The notes beneath the pieces were generated by a model, which was not told the origin of the DNA, ran no database searches, and saw nothing but the letters and a program-made list of their open reading frames with translations. A stretch of DNA of 64,000 bases from Candidatus Pelagibacter communis (GTDB lineage Bacteria; Pseudomonadota; Alphaproteobacteria; Pelagibacterales; Pelagibacteraceae): positions 16,893 through 80,892 of the forward strand of contig CVSD01000016.1 of assembly GCA_001179885.1 (NCBI GenBank). The letters run 5' to 3'. Positions 43,197 through 53,832 of the stretch are shown here, in pieces (within the stretch, counting starts at the first letter, position 1; every line of letters starts with the position of its first letter). Made by a program: the position numbers and the translations under genes.

Positions 43197-46100
43197 TGAA
43201 TAATTACAAAAAAAATCTAGAATTACTCTCTAAAAATCATGTTTACTCAAGTGAAATGGAACATGATGCTTGTGGAGTTGGATTAATTGCATCGACTGAG
43301 GGCAAGAAATCAAGAGTGGTAGTTGAGTATGGTATTGAAGCGTTAAAAGCTGTTTGGCATCGTGGCGCAGTAGATGCCGACGGGAAAACAGGAGACGGGG
43401 CTGGAATACATGTTGAAATTCCAAAAGATTTTTTTATAGAAAAAATTGAAGTTACCGGACACAGCTATGATAATTCAGAAATCTGTGTGGGAATGATTTT
43501 TTTACCAAGAAACGATTATGCATCTCAAGAAAGTTGTAAAACAATAGTAGAAAGTGAATTAACAAAGAATAATTTTAGTATTTATGGATGGAGACAAGTT
43601 CCTGTAAATCCACAGGTTTTAGGTGAAAAAGCATTTCAAACTATGCCCGAGATCATACAAGTGTTATTTAAATCAAATGATAATAATTTACTTGAAAAAG
43701 ATTTAGAGAGAAAAATTTATGAAACGAGAAAAAGGATTGAGAATAAGGCTTTTAATTTATCTTTAAATAATTTTTATATTTGTTCAATTAGTTCTAAGTC
43801 TATTATTTATAAAGGAATGTTTTTGGCTGAAGCTATTTCAGATTTCTTTTTAGATTTAAAAGATGAAAGATTTATCTCTAGATATGCTATTTTTCATCAG
43901 AGATTTTCAACTAATACTGCACCTAGTTGGAGTTTGGCTCAACCATTTAGAGCTGTTGCACATAATGGTGAAATAAATACATACAAAGGTAATAAAAATT
44001 GGATGAAAGTTCATGAGCAAGAAATGAGCAGTCCTCTTTTTGATGATGTAGAAAATTTAAAACCAGTAATACAAAAAGGAGTTTCAGACTCAGCTGCGCT
44101 TGATAATGTTTTTGAATTACTAAATAAATCGGGGCAATCTGCGCCTTTAGCTAAATTAATGTTGGTACCAGATGCATGGTCAAAAAAAAATAAGACATTA
44201 CCAAAAAGTCATCAACAACTATTTAATTTTCTGAATAGTACGATGGAACCATGGGATGGACCTGCAGCGATTGCGGCAACTGATAATGAATGGGTTATTG
44301 CAGCAAATGATCGTAATGGTTTAAGACCTCTAAGATATGCAATAACAAAAGATAAATTTCTTTTTGCTGGATCAGAAACAGGAATGATAGAATTAAATGA
44401 AAAAAGAATTTTATCTAAAGGAAGGCTTGGTCCAGGAGAAATTATTGGAGTTAGAATTGAAAAAGGAAAAGTTTTTACTAACGATCAAATTAAAGATTAT
44501 TTAGCAAAAGAATTTAAACATTTTCATTCCCAAATAATTGATTTGGATGAAAAGCTACCAATTTTAAATGAGAAACATAATTTTGATGGTGAAGATTTAA
44601 GAAGAAGACAACATACCTTTGGAATTAGTTTAGAAGATTTAGAATTGATTTTACATCCTATGGCTGAGGATGCTAAAGAAGCAACAGGTTCTATGGGAGA
44701 CGATACTCCTTTAGCTGTTTTATCAGATAAATATAGGCCATTATATCATTTTTTTAGACAAAATTTTAGTCAGGTAACAAATCCTCCGATCGATTCTTTA
44801 AGAGAAAATAAAGTTATGAGTTTGAAAACAAGGTTTGGAAATTTGGGAAATATTTTAGATTTTGATACTTTAACAAAAGAAAATATATATGTTTTAAATA
44901 ATCCAATATTATCAAATTCACAATTTAATAAATTTATAAATTTTTTTGGAAAAAATTCTCTTTCTGTTGATTGCACTTTTTCAAGTGAGGAAAATTTATT
45001 TGATGCTATCAAAAGAATTCAAAGAGAATCTGAAATTGCTGTAAGGCAAGGTGTTACCCAAATTATTCTTAGTGATAAAGAGCTTTCATCAAAAAAATTA
45101 CCGATGCCTATGTTGTTATGTGTTGGAGCGATAAATAATTTTTTGATAGAAAAAAAATTAAGAGGATACGTTTCAATTAATGTCCAATCAGGTGAAGCTT
45201 TAGATACCCATTCGTTTGCAACATTAATTGGCGTAGGTGCAACAACAGTAAACCCATATTTAGCTTTTGATAGTTTACATCAAAGATATGAAAAAAAATT
45301 ATTTGGTCAATACAGTTTTGATGAATGTGTAGAGAGGTATATTAAATCTGTAAATGCAGGTCTTTTAAAGATAATGTCAAAAATGGGTATATCTGTTTTA
45401 AGCTCTTATAGAGGAGGATGTAATTTTGAGACAGTTGGATTGAGCAGAACTATTGTAGATGATTATTTCCCAGGCGTTACGTCTAAAATTTCAGGGATTG
45501 GATTAACAGGTATAGAAAAAAAAATAAGACAAATTCATAAAGAAGCTTTTGAGAGTATAGACAATGTTTTACCAATAGGAGGCATATATAGATATAGAAA
45601 AAATGGTGAAACTCATCAATATCAAGGCAGACTTATTCATCTTTTACAGAGCGCAGTAGGTTCGAATTCTTATTCAGCATATAAAAAATATGCTGATGGA
45701 ATTTACAATTTACCACCAATTAACTTGAGAGACTTAATTAACTTTAGAAAAAAAAAACTAGGTCCACCAATTAATATTTCTGAAGTTGAGTCAGTAGAAA
45801 AAATATTAAAGCGATTTGGTAGCGGAAGTATGTCCCATGGAGCATTGTCAAAAGAAGCTCATGAAACATTAGCTATTGGAATGAATAGAATTAAAGGTGC
45901 ATCCTGTAGTGGTGAGGGTGGAGAAGATGCAAAAAGATTTAAGGTTATGGATAGTGGCGATAGTGCAAATTCAAGAGTAAAACAAATAGCATCCGCAAGA
46001 TTTGGTGTAACAATAAACTATTTAAATAACTGTAATGAAATTGAAATTAAAATTGCTCAAGGTGCTAAACCAGGTGAAGGTGGTCAATTACCAGGTTTTA

Positions 46101-47701
46101 AAGTAACAGATGAGATTGCAAAGTTAAGACATTCGACACCAGGAGTAACATTGATTTCTCCACCACCTCATCATGATATATATTCAATAGAAGACTTGGC
46201 ACAGTTGATTTATGACTTAAAACAAATCAACCCTAAAGCAAGAATTGGAGTAAAATTAGTTGCCTCCTCAGGAGTTGGAACTATTGCAGCTGGAGTCGCA
46301 AAAGCAAAAGCTGATATAATTTTAATTTCAGGTCATAATGGAGGCACTGGTGCTACTCCACAGACTAGTGTTAAATATGTAGGTATTCCATGGGAAATGG
46401 GACTCACAGAAGCAAATCAAGTTCTTACATTGAATGATTTAAGGCACAAAGTAACTTTAAGAACTGACGGTGGAATAAAAACTGGAAGAGATGTTGTCAT
46501 GGCTGCAATGATGGGAGCAGAAGAATATGGTATAGCAACTACAGCCTTGGTAGCTATGGGCTGTATTATGGTAAGACAATGTCATTCTAACACCTGTCCC
46601 GTAGGTGTTTGTACACAAGATGAAAAATTGAGAGAAAAGTTTACTGGTACGCCAGATAAAGTAGTCAATTTATTTACTTTTATTGCTACAGAGGTAAGAG
46701 AAATTTTAGCTGAGCTTGGTTTTAAAACACTAAATGAGATAATTGGTAGAACTGATTTATTGATGCAAGTAAGTAAAGCTTCACCAAATTTAGATGATCT
46801 AGATTTAAATCCACTATTTGTGCAAGCTGATTCAGGAAATAATAAAAGATATTGTGAAACATCTGAAATTAATCAAGTTCCAGATACATTAGATCAAGAA
46901 ATTTGGCCTGAAATAGAAAAATGTTTAGATAACTCAGAAAAAATCGATAAAGAATTTCTAATTAAGAATACAAATAGAGCTGTGGGGACTAGAATATCAC
47001 ACCACCTATATAAAAAATATGGATATGAAAAATTAAATGAAAATTATTTAAATTTGAATTTCAGTGGATCAGCTGGTCAATCTTTTGGTGCTTTTATCAT
47101 AAAAGGATTAAAATTAAATTTAAAAGGTGATGCAAACGATTATGTAGGAAAGGGATTATCAGGAGGAACTATTTCAATTAGACTTTCTGATGAAAGTAAT
47201 TTGGTCTCAAACGAAAATACAATTTTAGGAAATACTGTGCTTTACGGTGCTACATCAGGTAAACTTTTTGCTGCTGGTCTAGCTGGTGACAGATTTGCTG
47301 TAAGAAATTCAGGTGCCATAACAGTTGTGGAGGGGTGTGACTCTAATGGTTGTGAATATATGACAGGTGGTGTTGCGGTTATACTTGGAAATGTAGGAGA
47401 TAATTTTGCAGCTGGCATGACTGGTGGTATGGCTTTTATTTATGATAGGGAAAAAGAGTTTGAAAAAAAAGTAAACCCAGATTCGGTGATATGGCAAAAT
47501 GTTGAGACAGAATATTGGTCGTCATTTCTAAAAAAGCTAATTTTAGAGCATTTTAATGAAACTGGATCTAGTTTATCAAAAAAAATACTAGATAATTTTG
47601 ATGATGAACTAATTAATTTTGTACAGGTTTGTCCAAAAGAAATGATAGATAAACTTAAAAAACCTCTTTCATCAAAACAAAAAATTAAAAAAGTTAGCTA
47701 A
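43196..47701 (+). CDS. gltB: glutamate synthase large subunit
   Basis: GltB makes two glutamates from glutamine and 2-oxoglutarate. The 1501 residues start with a 25-residue propeptide before the catalytic Cys26 (HDACGVGLIAS). Then come the amidotransferase domain, the central domain, the FMN/synthase domain (GGEDAKRF, GHNGGTGATPQTSVK), the [3Fe-4S] motif CIMVRQCHSNTCPVGVC and the C-terminal GXGXG beta-helix (GDRFAVRNSGA). Length is typical. Its last eight bases overlap a convergent hydrolase gene. Confidence 0.97.
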   Translation: MNNYKKNLELLSKNHVYSSEMEHDACGVGLIASTEGKKSRVVVEYGIEALKAVWHRGAVDADGKTGDGAGIHVEIPKDFFIEKIEVTGHSYDNSEICVGMIFLPRNDYASQESCKTIVESELTKNNFSIYGWRQVPVNPQVLGEKAFQTMPEIIQVLFKSNDNNLLEKDLERKIYETRKRIENKAFNLSLNNFYICSISSKSIIYKGMFLAEAISDFFLDLKDERFISRYAIFHQRFSTNTAPSWSLAQPFRAVAHNGEINTYKGNKNWMKVHEQEMSSPLFDDVENLKPVIQKGVSDSAALDNVFELLNKSGQSAPLAKLMLVPDAWSKKNKTLPKSHQQLFNFLNSTMEPWDGPAAIAATDNEWVIAANDRNGLRPLRYAITKDKFLFAGSETGMIELNEKRILSKGRLGPGEIIGVRIEKGKVFTNDQIKDYLAKEFKHFHSQIIDLDEKLPILNEKHNFDGEDLRRRQHTFGISLEDLELILHPMAEDAKEATGSMGDDTPLAVLSDKYRPLYHFFRQNFSQVTNPPIDSLRENKVMSLKTRFGNLGNILDFDTLTKENIYVLNNPILSNSQFNKFINFFGKNSLSVDCTFSSEENLFDAIKRIQRESEIAVRQGVTQIILSDKELSSKKLPMPMLLCVGAINNFLIEKKLRGYVSINVQSGEALDTHSFATLIGVGATTVNPYLAFDSLHQRYEKKLFGQYSFDECVERYIKSVNAGLLKIMSKMGISVLSSYRGGCNFETVGLSRTIVDDYFPGVTSKISGIGLTGIEKKIRQIHKEAFESIDNVLPIGGIYRYRKNGETHQYQGRLIHLLQSAVGSNSYSAYKKYADGIYNLPPINLRDLINFRKKKLGPPINISEVESVEKILKRFGSGSMSHGALSKEAHETLAIGMNRIKGASCSGEGGEDAKRFKVMDSGDSANSRVKQIASARFGVTINYLNNCNEIEIKIAQGAKPGEGGQLPGFKVTDEIAKLRHSTPGVTLISPPPHHDIYSIEDLAQLIYDLKQINPKARIGVKLVASSGVGTIAAGVAKAKADIILISGHNGGTGATPQTSVKYVGIPWEMGLTEANQVLTLNDLRHKVTLRTDGGIKTGRDVVMAAMMGAEEYGIATTALVAMGCIMVRQCHSNTCPVGVCTQDEKLREKFTGTPDKVVNLFTFIATEVREILAELGFKTLNEIIGRTDLLMQVSKASPNLDDLDLNPLFVQADSGNNKRYCETSEINQVPDTLDQEIWPEIEKCLDNSEKIDKEFLIKNTNRAVGTRISHHLYKKYGYEKLNENYLNLNFSGSAGQSFGAFIIKGLKLNLKGDANDYVGKGLSGGTISIRLSDESNLVSNENTILGNTVLYGATSGKLFAAGLAGDRFAVRNSGAITVVEGCDSNGCEYMTGGVAVILGNVGDNFAAGMTGGMAFIYDREKEFEKKVNPDSVIWQNVETEYWSSFLKKLILEHFNETGSSLSKKILDNFDDELINFVQVCPKEMIDKLKKPLSSKQKIKKVS

Positions 47702-48440
47702 TAATTAACTTTAATTCTTTTTTTAAAATTTTAAGATTTTTGGTAGAAGATAAACTATGATCACCATTTTTAATAATTACTAATTTTTTTTTACATTTTT
47801 TGAAAATTTTTAAAACTTTTCTTGAATAAATTACAGGAACTGAATTATCTTTATCGCCATGAACCATTGTAACAATGATATTTGTAAAAATTTTTTTTTT
47901 TAACACTTTATTTTTTCTACCATCTTTTATTAATTGATAAGTTATTGGATATAAATAGTCACCATGATTTAAATTTATAATTCCGTTTTTCTTAATTTCA
48001 TATTTCATCTTTTTTGAAAATTTTTTCCACATTAAACCCTCAAGAAACTCTGGTGCTGAACCTATCCCTAAAAAACCTATGATTTGTTTTTGAAAAAAAC
48101 TGAATTGATTTAATGATATCCATGCTCCCATACTTGATCCAATAAGAATAATATTATTTTTTTTGACAATTTTTCTAATCATTAGAATTGTATCTTTTGT
48201 CCATTTCGAGATGTTACCATCTATAAACTTTCCAGATGATTTTCCATGGCCCGAATACTCAAGAGCAAGATAGCCAAGCTTATTCTTTTTAGCAAAATCT
48301 AAAAAGGCTTTAGGTTTTTTTCCCTCCAAATCAGACATAAAACCGTGTAGGAAAACTATGTAAGGTTTGTCTTTTTGATAGTGTTTTAAATATCTTATTT
48401 TTCTAGTTTTGGTGATTTTTAGATATTTGAAATTTGTCAT
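47694..48440 (-). CDS. alpha/beta hydrolase
   Basis: A 248-residue alpha/beta hydrolase with the oxyanion segment VFLHGFMSDLEGKKP, the nucleophile elbow GSSMG (Ser about 101), Asp in HGDKDNSVP and a catalytic His near the end (NGDHSLS). Relatives include small cytoplasmic esterases of the BEM46-like group. There is no signal peptide. It is divergent from the glycosyltransferase gene and overlaps gltB by eight bases. Substrate unknown. Confidence 0.88.
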   Translation of the reverse strand: MTNFKYLKITKTRKIRYLKHYQKDKPYIVFLHGFMSDLEGKKPKAFLDFAKKNKLGYLALEYSGHGKSSGKFIDGNISKWTKDTILMIRKIVKKNNIILIGSSMGAWISLNQFSFFQKQIIGFLGIGSAPEFLEGLMWKKFSKKMKYEIKKNGIINLNHGDYLYPITYQLIKDGRKNKVLKKKIFTNIIVTMVHGDKDNSVPVIYSRKVLKIFKKCKKKLVIIKNGDHSLSSTKNLKILKKELKLIIS

Positions 48441-48482
48441 AAAAGTTTATTAGTTCTGTCTATTATTATATAAACATATTTA

Positions 48483-49637
48483 ATGTCGTCTAATATAAAA
48501 GTTTTACAAGTAATACCAAAATTAGGTTTTGGAGGTGCAGAGACTGGTTGTTATGATATTGCACATTATTTACCAGAAAATAGTTGTAAATCTTTTATTG
48601 TTACAAGTGGAGGAGAGTTAACAAAATTTATTGATAAAAAAAAAGTAAAATTAATCAGGTTACCAGTTCATAGTAAAAATCCATTATTAATATTACTTAA
48701 TGCATTTATTTTAATTGGTATAATTTTATTTTTTAATATTTCAATAGTTCACGCAAGAAGTAGAGCTCCTGCATGGTCATGTTTGCTTGCAACGAAGCTG
48801 ACAAATAGAAAGTTTGTAACTACATTCCATGGAACTTATAATTTCAGTGGAAAGTTAAAGAAATTTTATAATTCTGTCATGGTCAGATCTGACCTAATTA
48901 TTGCTGGTTCAAATTTTATATTTTCTCACATAAAAGAAAATTATTCAGAATTTTTAAATTCAGAAAAAAAATTTCTTGTAATTTTTAGAGGAATAAACGT
49001 AGATTATTTTGATCCATCAACAAAATTAGAAGAAGATGAGATAAAACTTCTTCAAAAGTGGGGAATAAATAAAGAAAAAAAAATTATTTTATTGCCTGGC
49101 AGACTTACTTCTTGGAAAGGACAAGAATTATTTATTGAAGCAATTAATTTAGTTAAAATTGAGTTGGGATATGAAGCTTTTCATGCAGTTATATTGGGTA
49201 GTGAACAAGGAAGAGATTTATATAAAAAAAAGTTAATTCGTTTAACAGAACAATATCGTTTAACAAATCAAATTAAATTTATTGATCAATGCAGAGATAT
49301 GGCTCTAGCTTACAAGGTGTCAAATATTGTGGTTTCATCATCAATAGAGCCTGAAGCTTTTGGAAGAGTTGCAGTTGAGGCACAATCGATGGAAAAACTT
49401 ATTATTGCTAGTAATATTGGAGGCTCAAATGAAACAATTGTTGATGAAAAAACTGGACTTTTATTTGAGTCTGGAAATGTGCATTCGCTAAGCCAAAAGA
49501 TTATAAGAGCTATTACAATGGATGAAAGATCTATTAATTTATTAGGTGTAGAGGGAAGAAAAAACGTAAAAAAAAAATTTAATGTTGAAAAAATGTGTTT
49601 TTCTACTTATTCAGAGTATAAAAGATTACTTAATTAA
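48483..49637 (+). CDS. GT4-family glycosyltransferase
   Basis: The 384 residues form a two-domain GT-B enzyme: LGFGGAETGCYDIA in the N-terminal domain, LLPGRLTSWKGQELFIEA at the hinge and the E-x7-E motif EPEAFGRVAVEA in the C-terminal domain. A hydrophobic stretch near residues 65-85 may hold it at the membrane. It probably adds a sugar to lipopolysaccharide or another surface glycan. thrS begins on the next base after its stop. Confidence 0.9.
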   Translation: MSSNIKVLQVIPKLGFGGAETGCYDIAHYLPENSCKSFIVTSGGELTKFIDKKKVKLIRLPVHSKNPLLILLNAFILIGIILFFNISIVHARSRAPAWSCLLATKLTNRKFVTTFHGTYNFSGKLKKFYNSVMVRSDLIIAGSNFIFSHIKENYSEFLNSEKKFLVIFRGINVDYFDPSTKLEEDEIKLLQKWGINKEKKIILLPGRLTSWKGQELFIEAINLVKIELGYEAFHAVILGSEQGRDLYKKKLIRLTEQYRLTNQIKFIDQCRDMALAYKVSNIVVSSSIEPEAFGRVAVEAQSMEKLIIASNIGGSNETIVDEKTGLLFESGNVHSLSQKIIRAITMDERSINLLGVEGRKNVKKKFNVEKMCFSTYSEYKRLLN

Positions 49638-51557
49638 ATGCCAATAATTACTTTACCAGACGGAAACAATTTAGATTTTCCTAAAAAAATTACCGGAAAA
49701 GAAATAGCTGAAAAAATTAGTAAATCATTAGCTAAAGACGCAATGGTTATAAGTGTAAATGGGGAACTTAAAGACTTAGATTATTTGATAGAGGACAATT
49801 GTTCTGTAAAAATTTTTACTTCAAAAAATAAAGAAGGTCTTGAAACAATAAGACATGACACAGCTCATATTTTAGCAATGGCAGTTCAAGAATTATTTCC
49901 AGGAACTCAAGTTACAATTGGACCTGTTATAGAGAATGGTTTTTATTATGATTTTGCAAGAAAAGAACCTTTTACCGAGGAAGATTTAAAAAAGATTGAA
50001 GATAAAATGAAACAGATTGTGGATCGTGATGAAAAAACAAAAAGAGAAGTTTGGGAAAGAGATAAAGCTATTAAACATTTTAGGAAGAAAGGCGAACTTT
50101 ATAAAGCAGAACTAATCGAGAGTATTCCTAAGGGTGAAGAAGTATCAATCTATTTTCATGGTGAATGGCATGATTTATGTAGAGGACCACATTTATCTTC
50201 AACAGGAAAAATTGGAAAATTTTTTAAACTTACAAAAGTCTCAGGCGCATATTGGAGAGGTGACTCGAATAATGAAATGCTGCAGAGAATATACGGTACT
50301 AGTTGGGCAAATCAGAAAGATTTAGATACTTATCTTAAAAGAATTGAAGAGGCAGAAAAAAGGGATCATAGAAAATTAGGTAGAGAAATGGATTTATTTC
50401 ACTTTAGAGAAGAAAGTCCAGGATCAGTTTTTTGGCATGAAAAAGGTTGGGCACTATTTCAAAAACTCATAAATTACATGAGAGCTAGACAGGATGCAGC
50501 TGGATATAAAGAGGTTAATACTCCTGAAGTCCTAGATAGATTGTTGTGGGAGAAATCAGGACATTGGGAAAAGTATGGAGAAAATATGTACACTTCAGAA
50601 ACCCCAGATGAAAAAGTATTTGCTATTAAGCCGATGAATTGCCCAGGTCATATACAAGTATTTAATCAAGGATTAAAAAGTTATAGAGATCTTCCATTAA
50701 GAATAACTGAGTTTGGAAAAGTTCACCGCTATGAACCGTCTGGAGCATTACACGGTCTTTTGAGGGTCAGAGCTTTTACACAAGATGATGCGCATATTTT
50801 TTGTTCAGAGGACCAAATAACTAGCGAATGCTTAAATGTAACTAATTTAATCTTAGATATTTATAAGGATTTAGGTTTTGAAAATGTAATTTTAAAATAT
50901 GCAGATAGGCCAGAAATAAGAGTTGGTGATGATGCAGTTTGGGATAAGGCTGAGGCTTCATTATTGGAAGCTGTTAAAGCTTCTCAACTTGAATACAGTA
51001 TTAATAAAGGTGAAGGTGCTTTTTACGGTCCTAAAATAGAATTTGTTCTTAGGGATGCAATTGGTAGAGATTGGCAATGTGGAACTTTACAAGTTGACCT
51101 TAACTTACCAGGTAGATTAGAGGCTTCATATGTTGATAAGGATGGTTCAAAAAAGGTTCCAGTCATGTTACATAGAGCATTATTTGGTTCACTTGAGAGA
51201 TTTATTGGTATTCTAATTGAGCACTATGCTGGAAAATTTCCTTTTTGGATTTCACCCCTGCAAACAGTTGTTATTCCAATTTCAGAGGATTTTGAAGATT
51301 ATGCAATAAAAGTTTCTAATAAAATTAAAAGTGCAGGTATTACTTCAATAGTAGATTTAAAAAATCATAATTTAAATTACAAAATAAGAGATCATTCATT
51401 AACAAAAGTACCTCTTTTGTTAATTTGTGGTAAAAAAGAAGTTGACAGTAACTCAGTAACCATTAGAAGATTAGATACTAATAAACAAGAAAATATGGAA
51501 TTGAACTTATTTCTAAAAAAATTCTCTGCTTTAAATAAAGCACCTTCAAAAAACTAA
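49638..51557 (+). CDS. thrS: threonyl-tRNA synthetase
   Basis: ThrRS charges tRNA-Thr. The 639 residues contain the TGS domain (1-60), the editing domain (RHDTAHILAMAVQELFPGTQ), the class II core with the zinc Cys in KPMNCPGHIQVF, motif 2 (HRYEPSGALHGLLRVRAF) and the anticodon-binding C-terminus. It is directly followed by infC, the usual thrS-infC-rpmI-rplT-pheS-pheT order. Confidence 0.97.
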   Translation: MPIITLPDGNNLDFPKKITGKEIAEKISKSLAKDAMVISVNGELKDLDYLIEDNCSVKIFTSKNKEGLETIRHDTAHILAMAVQELFPGTQVTIGPVIENGFYYDFARKEPFTEEDLKKIEDKMKQIVDRDEKTKREVWERDKAIKHFRKKGELYKAELIESIPKGEEVSIYFHGEWHDLCRGPHLSSTGKIGKFFKLTKVSGAYWRGDSNNEMLQRIYGTSWANQKDLDTYLKRIEEAEKRDHRKLGREMDLFHFREESPGSVFWHEKGWALFQKLINYMRARQDAAGYKEVNTPEVLDRLLWEKSGHWEKYGENMYTSETPDEKVFAIKPMNCPGHIQVFNQGLKSYRDLPLRITEFGKVHRYEPSGALHGLLRVRAFTQDDAHIFCSEDQITSECLNVTNLILDIYKDLGFENVILKYADRPEIRVGDDAVWDKAEASLLEAVKASQLEYSINKGEGAFYGPKIEFVLRDAIGRDWQCGTLQVDLNLPGRLEASYVDKDGSKKVPVMLHRALFGSLERFIGILIEHYAGKFPFWISPLQTVVIPISEDFEDYAIKVSNKIKSAGITSIVDLKNHNLNYKIRDHSLTKVPLLLICGKKEVDSNSVTIRRLDTNKQENMELNLFLKKFSALNKAPSKN

Positions 51558-52103
51558 GTGGCTGATTTTAAGCAAAATTATTTCCAAAGAAGAACAAAAG
51601 ATCGTGGTCCTAGATCAAATAATAGAATTTCATCACCAGATGTGCAAGTGATAGCAAGTGATGGAGAAAATTTAGGAACTCTAAATACTAATGAAGCAAT
51701 ATCTATTGCAAAAAATCAAGGTCTAGACTTAATAGAAATTGCCCCAAATGCTAATCCCCCAGTGTGCAAAATAATGGATTTGGGAAAATATAAATATGAT
51801 GTACAAAAAAAAGCAAATCTTGCTAAAAAGAAACAAAAAATTATTGCTCTTAAAGAAATAAAAATGAGACCAGTAACAGAAACACATGATTATGAATTTA
51901 AAGTTAAAAATGCGAAAAAATTTATCGCTAAAGGTGATAAAGTTAAATTCACTATAAGATTTAAGGGAAGAGAACTTCAACATTCTCATTTAGGTAACGA
52001 GCTTATGGCCAAAATTAAAGAAGATATGAAAGATATTGGCAAGGTAGAATCACATCCAAAATTTGATGGAAAACAAATGATTATGGTGATTCAACCTTTA
52101 TAG
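51558..52103 (+). CDS. infC: translation initiation factor IF-3
   Basis: IF-3 keeps ribosomal subunits apart and checks the start codon. The 181 residues hold the N-domain (NNRISSPDVQVIASDGENLGT, NPPVCKIMDLGKYKYD), a Lys-rich linker and the C-domain (KEIKMRPVTETHDYEFKV). The start is GTG at 51558, right after the thrS TAA. Many infC genes use AUU or AUC for autoregulation; here it is GTG, and no ATG fits the family N-terminus. Confidence 0.95.
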   Translation: MADFKQNYFQRRTKDRGPRSNNRISSPDVQVIASDGENLGTLNTNEAISIAKNQGLDLIEIAPNANPPVCKIMDLGKYKYDVQKKANLAKKKQKIIALKEIKMRPVTETHDYEFKVKNAKKFIAKGDKVKFTIRFKGRELQHSHLGNELMAKIKEDMKDIGKVESHPKFDGKQMIMVIQPL

Positions 52104-52156
52104 GCTTTAATATAGGTTGTAAATTTTCAACAATCTTTGTATAACCTCGCTCAATT

Positions 52157-52363
52157 ATGCCAAAATTGAAAACTAAAAGTTCAGCAAAAAAACGTTTTAA
52201 GATATCAGCTAGGGGAAAAGTCATGATGGCCCAAGCCGGAAAAAGACACGGTATGATTAAAAGAACAAATTCTCAAATTAGAAAATTAAGAGGCACTACT
52301 GCGATGTCAAAACAAGATGGAAAAATTGTTAAATCGTACATGCCCTACAGTTTAAGAGGTTAA
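52157..52363 (+). CDS. rpmI: ribosomal protein L35
   Basis: L35 is a small basic 50S protein. The 68 residues have the family start ([22 protein letters not shown]) and the KRHGMIKRT and LRGTTAMS segments. Length is normal. It follows infC after 53 bases and is one base from rplT. Confidence 0.97.
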   Translation: MPKLKTKSSAKKRFKISARGKVMMAQAGKRHGMIKRTNSQIRKLRGTTAMSKQDGKIVKSYMPYSLRG

Positions 52364-52364
52364 A

Positions 52365-52721
52365 ATGGCAAGAGTAAAAAGAGGTGTCACAAGTAAAGCT
52401 AAACACAAAAAAGTTTTAAAAGCTGTCAAAGGCCAATGGGGTAGAAGAAAAAATACTATTCGAGTTGCGAAGCAAGCTTTGGAAAAAGCTATGCAATATG
52501 CTTACAGAGATCGTAGAAATAAAAAAAGAGATTTTAAATCTCTTTGGATACAAAGAATTAATGCGGGTGTGAGAGCTGAAGGAATGACATATTCTAGGTT
52601 TATTTATGGTTTAAATAAGTGTGGAATTAGAATTGATAGAAAAATTCTAGCTGAGATAGCGTACGATAGTCCAGAAGCCTTTAAAACTATAGTCCAAAAA
52701 GCACAATCTGCTTTAAATTAA
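52365..52721 (+). CDS. rplT: ribosomal protein L20
   Basis: L20 binds 23S rRNA early in 50S assembly. The 118 residues show [19 protein letters not shown], the [23 protein letters not shown] block and the SRFIYGLNK segment typical of the family. It follows rpmI after one base and precedes pheS by 43 bases. Confidence 0.97.
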   Translation: MARVKRGVTSKAKHKKVLKAVKGQWGRRKNTIRVAKQALEKAMQYAYRDRRNKKRDFKSLWIQRINAGVRAEGMTYSRFIYGLNKCGIRIDRKILAEIAYDSPEAFKTIVQKAQSALN

Positions 52722-52764
52722 TCTTCACTATTGTTTTATTTTTCTGAAGAAATAATCTGTAAAG

Positions 52765-53832
52765 ATGTCTGATCTAAAAAAAATAAGAGATGAATTTATA
52801 TCAAAACTAGAAAGTAAATTAAATCTCCCAGAGATAAATCAAATAAAATCAGATCTATTTGGTAAAAATGGATTAATTTCATCTCAATTCAAAAAAATTG
52901 GAACAATAGTTGAGTCCGAAAGAAAAAAATTTGCATCTGATTTAAATGTTATTAAGGATGAGCTTCAAGATTTAATCAATTCAAAAATAAATGAAGTTGA
53001 AAATGCAGAAATAAATAAAAAACTAGAGAAAGAAAAAATTGACATAACTCTACCAGAAAGACCTTTTGTAAGAGGAAAGATTCATCCAGTTTCACAAACA
53101 ATTGATGAAATATCTTCCATTTTTTCTGAGATAGGTTTTAGCGTAGAAGAAGGTCCTGATGTTGAAAACGAATATAATAATTTTACTGCACTAAATACTC
53201 CTGATAATCATCCAGCAAGAGATCTGCATGATACTTTTTATTTGGACGAAAAAAAACAAAAACTATTACGTACTCATACTTCTCCAGTTCAAATTAGAAC
53301 TATGCAGAAGGATAAACCACCTTTTAAGATAATTGCACCAGGAAGAACTTATAGATCTGATAGTGATCAAACTCATGCTCCTATGTTTCATCAAGTTGAA
53401 GGTCTTCATATTGATAAAAATATAAATATGGGTCATTTAAAAGGATGTTTAGATTATTTTATCAAAGAGTTTTTTGAAGTGAATAAAATTAAAATGAGAT
53501 TTAGACCTAGCCATTTTCCCTTTACAGAACCGTCAGCCGAAGTTGATATAGGATATGAAATAAAAGATGAAAAAATAATAATAGGAGAAGGTAATCAATG
53601 GCTTGAAATTTTAGGATGTGGAATGGTTCATCCCAATGTTTTAAAAAATGTCAAAGTCGATCCAACAAAATTTCAAGGATACGCATTTGGTATAGGTATT
53701 GATAGACTTGCAATGTTAAAGTATGGGATTAATGACCTTAGAGCTTTTTTTGATTGCGATTATAGATGGCTAAATCATTTTGGATTTGATCCTTTAGATG
53801 TACCTACAAACTATAGAGGTCTCAGTAGATGA
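52765..53832 (+). CDS. pheS: phenylalanyl-tRNA synthetase alpha subunit
   Basis: PheS is the catalytic subunit of class II PheRS. The 355 residues contain an N-terminal coiled coil (1-95) that binds tRNA, motif 2 ([20 protein letters not shown]) and motif 3 ([14 protein letters not shown]). Length is normal. Its stop overlaps pheT by four bases (ATGA), so the two subunits are translationally coupled. Confidence 0.97.
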   Translation: MSDLKKIRDEFISKLESKLNLPEINQIKSDLFGKNGLISSQFKKIGTIVESERKKFASDLNVIKDELQDLINSKINEVENAEINKKLEKEKIDITLPERPFVRGKIHPVSQTIDEISSIFSEIGFSVEEGPDVENEYNNFTALNTPDNHPARDLHDTFYLDEKKQKLLRTHTSPVQIRTMQKDKPPFKIIAPGRTYRSDSDQTHAPMFHQVEGLHIDKNINMGHLKGCLDYFIKEFFEVNKIKMRFRPSHFPFTEPSAEVDIGYEIKDEKIIIGEGNQWLEILGCGMVHPNVLKNVKVDPTKFQGYAFGIGIDRLAMLKYGINDLRAFFDCDYRWLNHFGFDPLDVPTNYRGLSR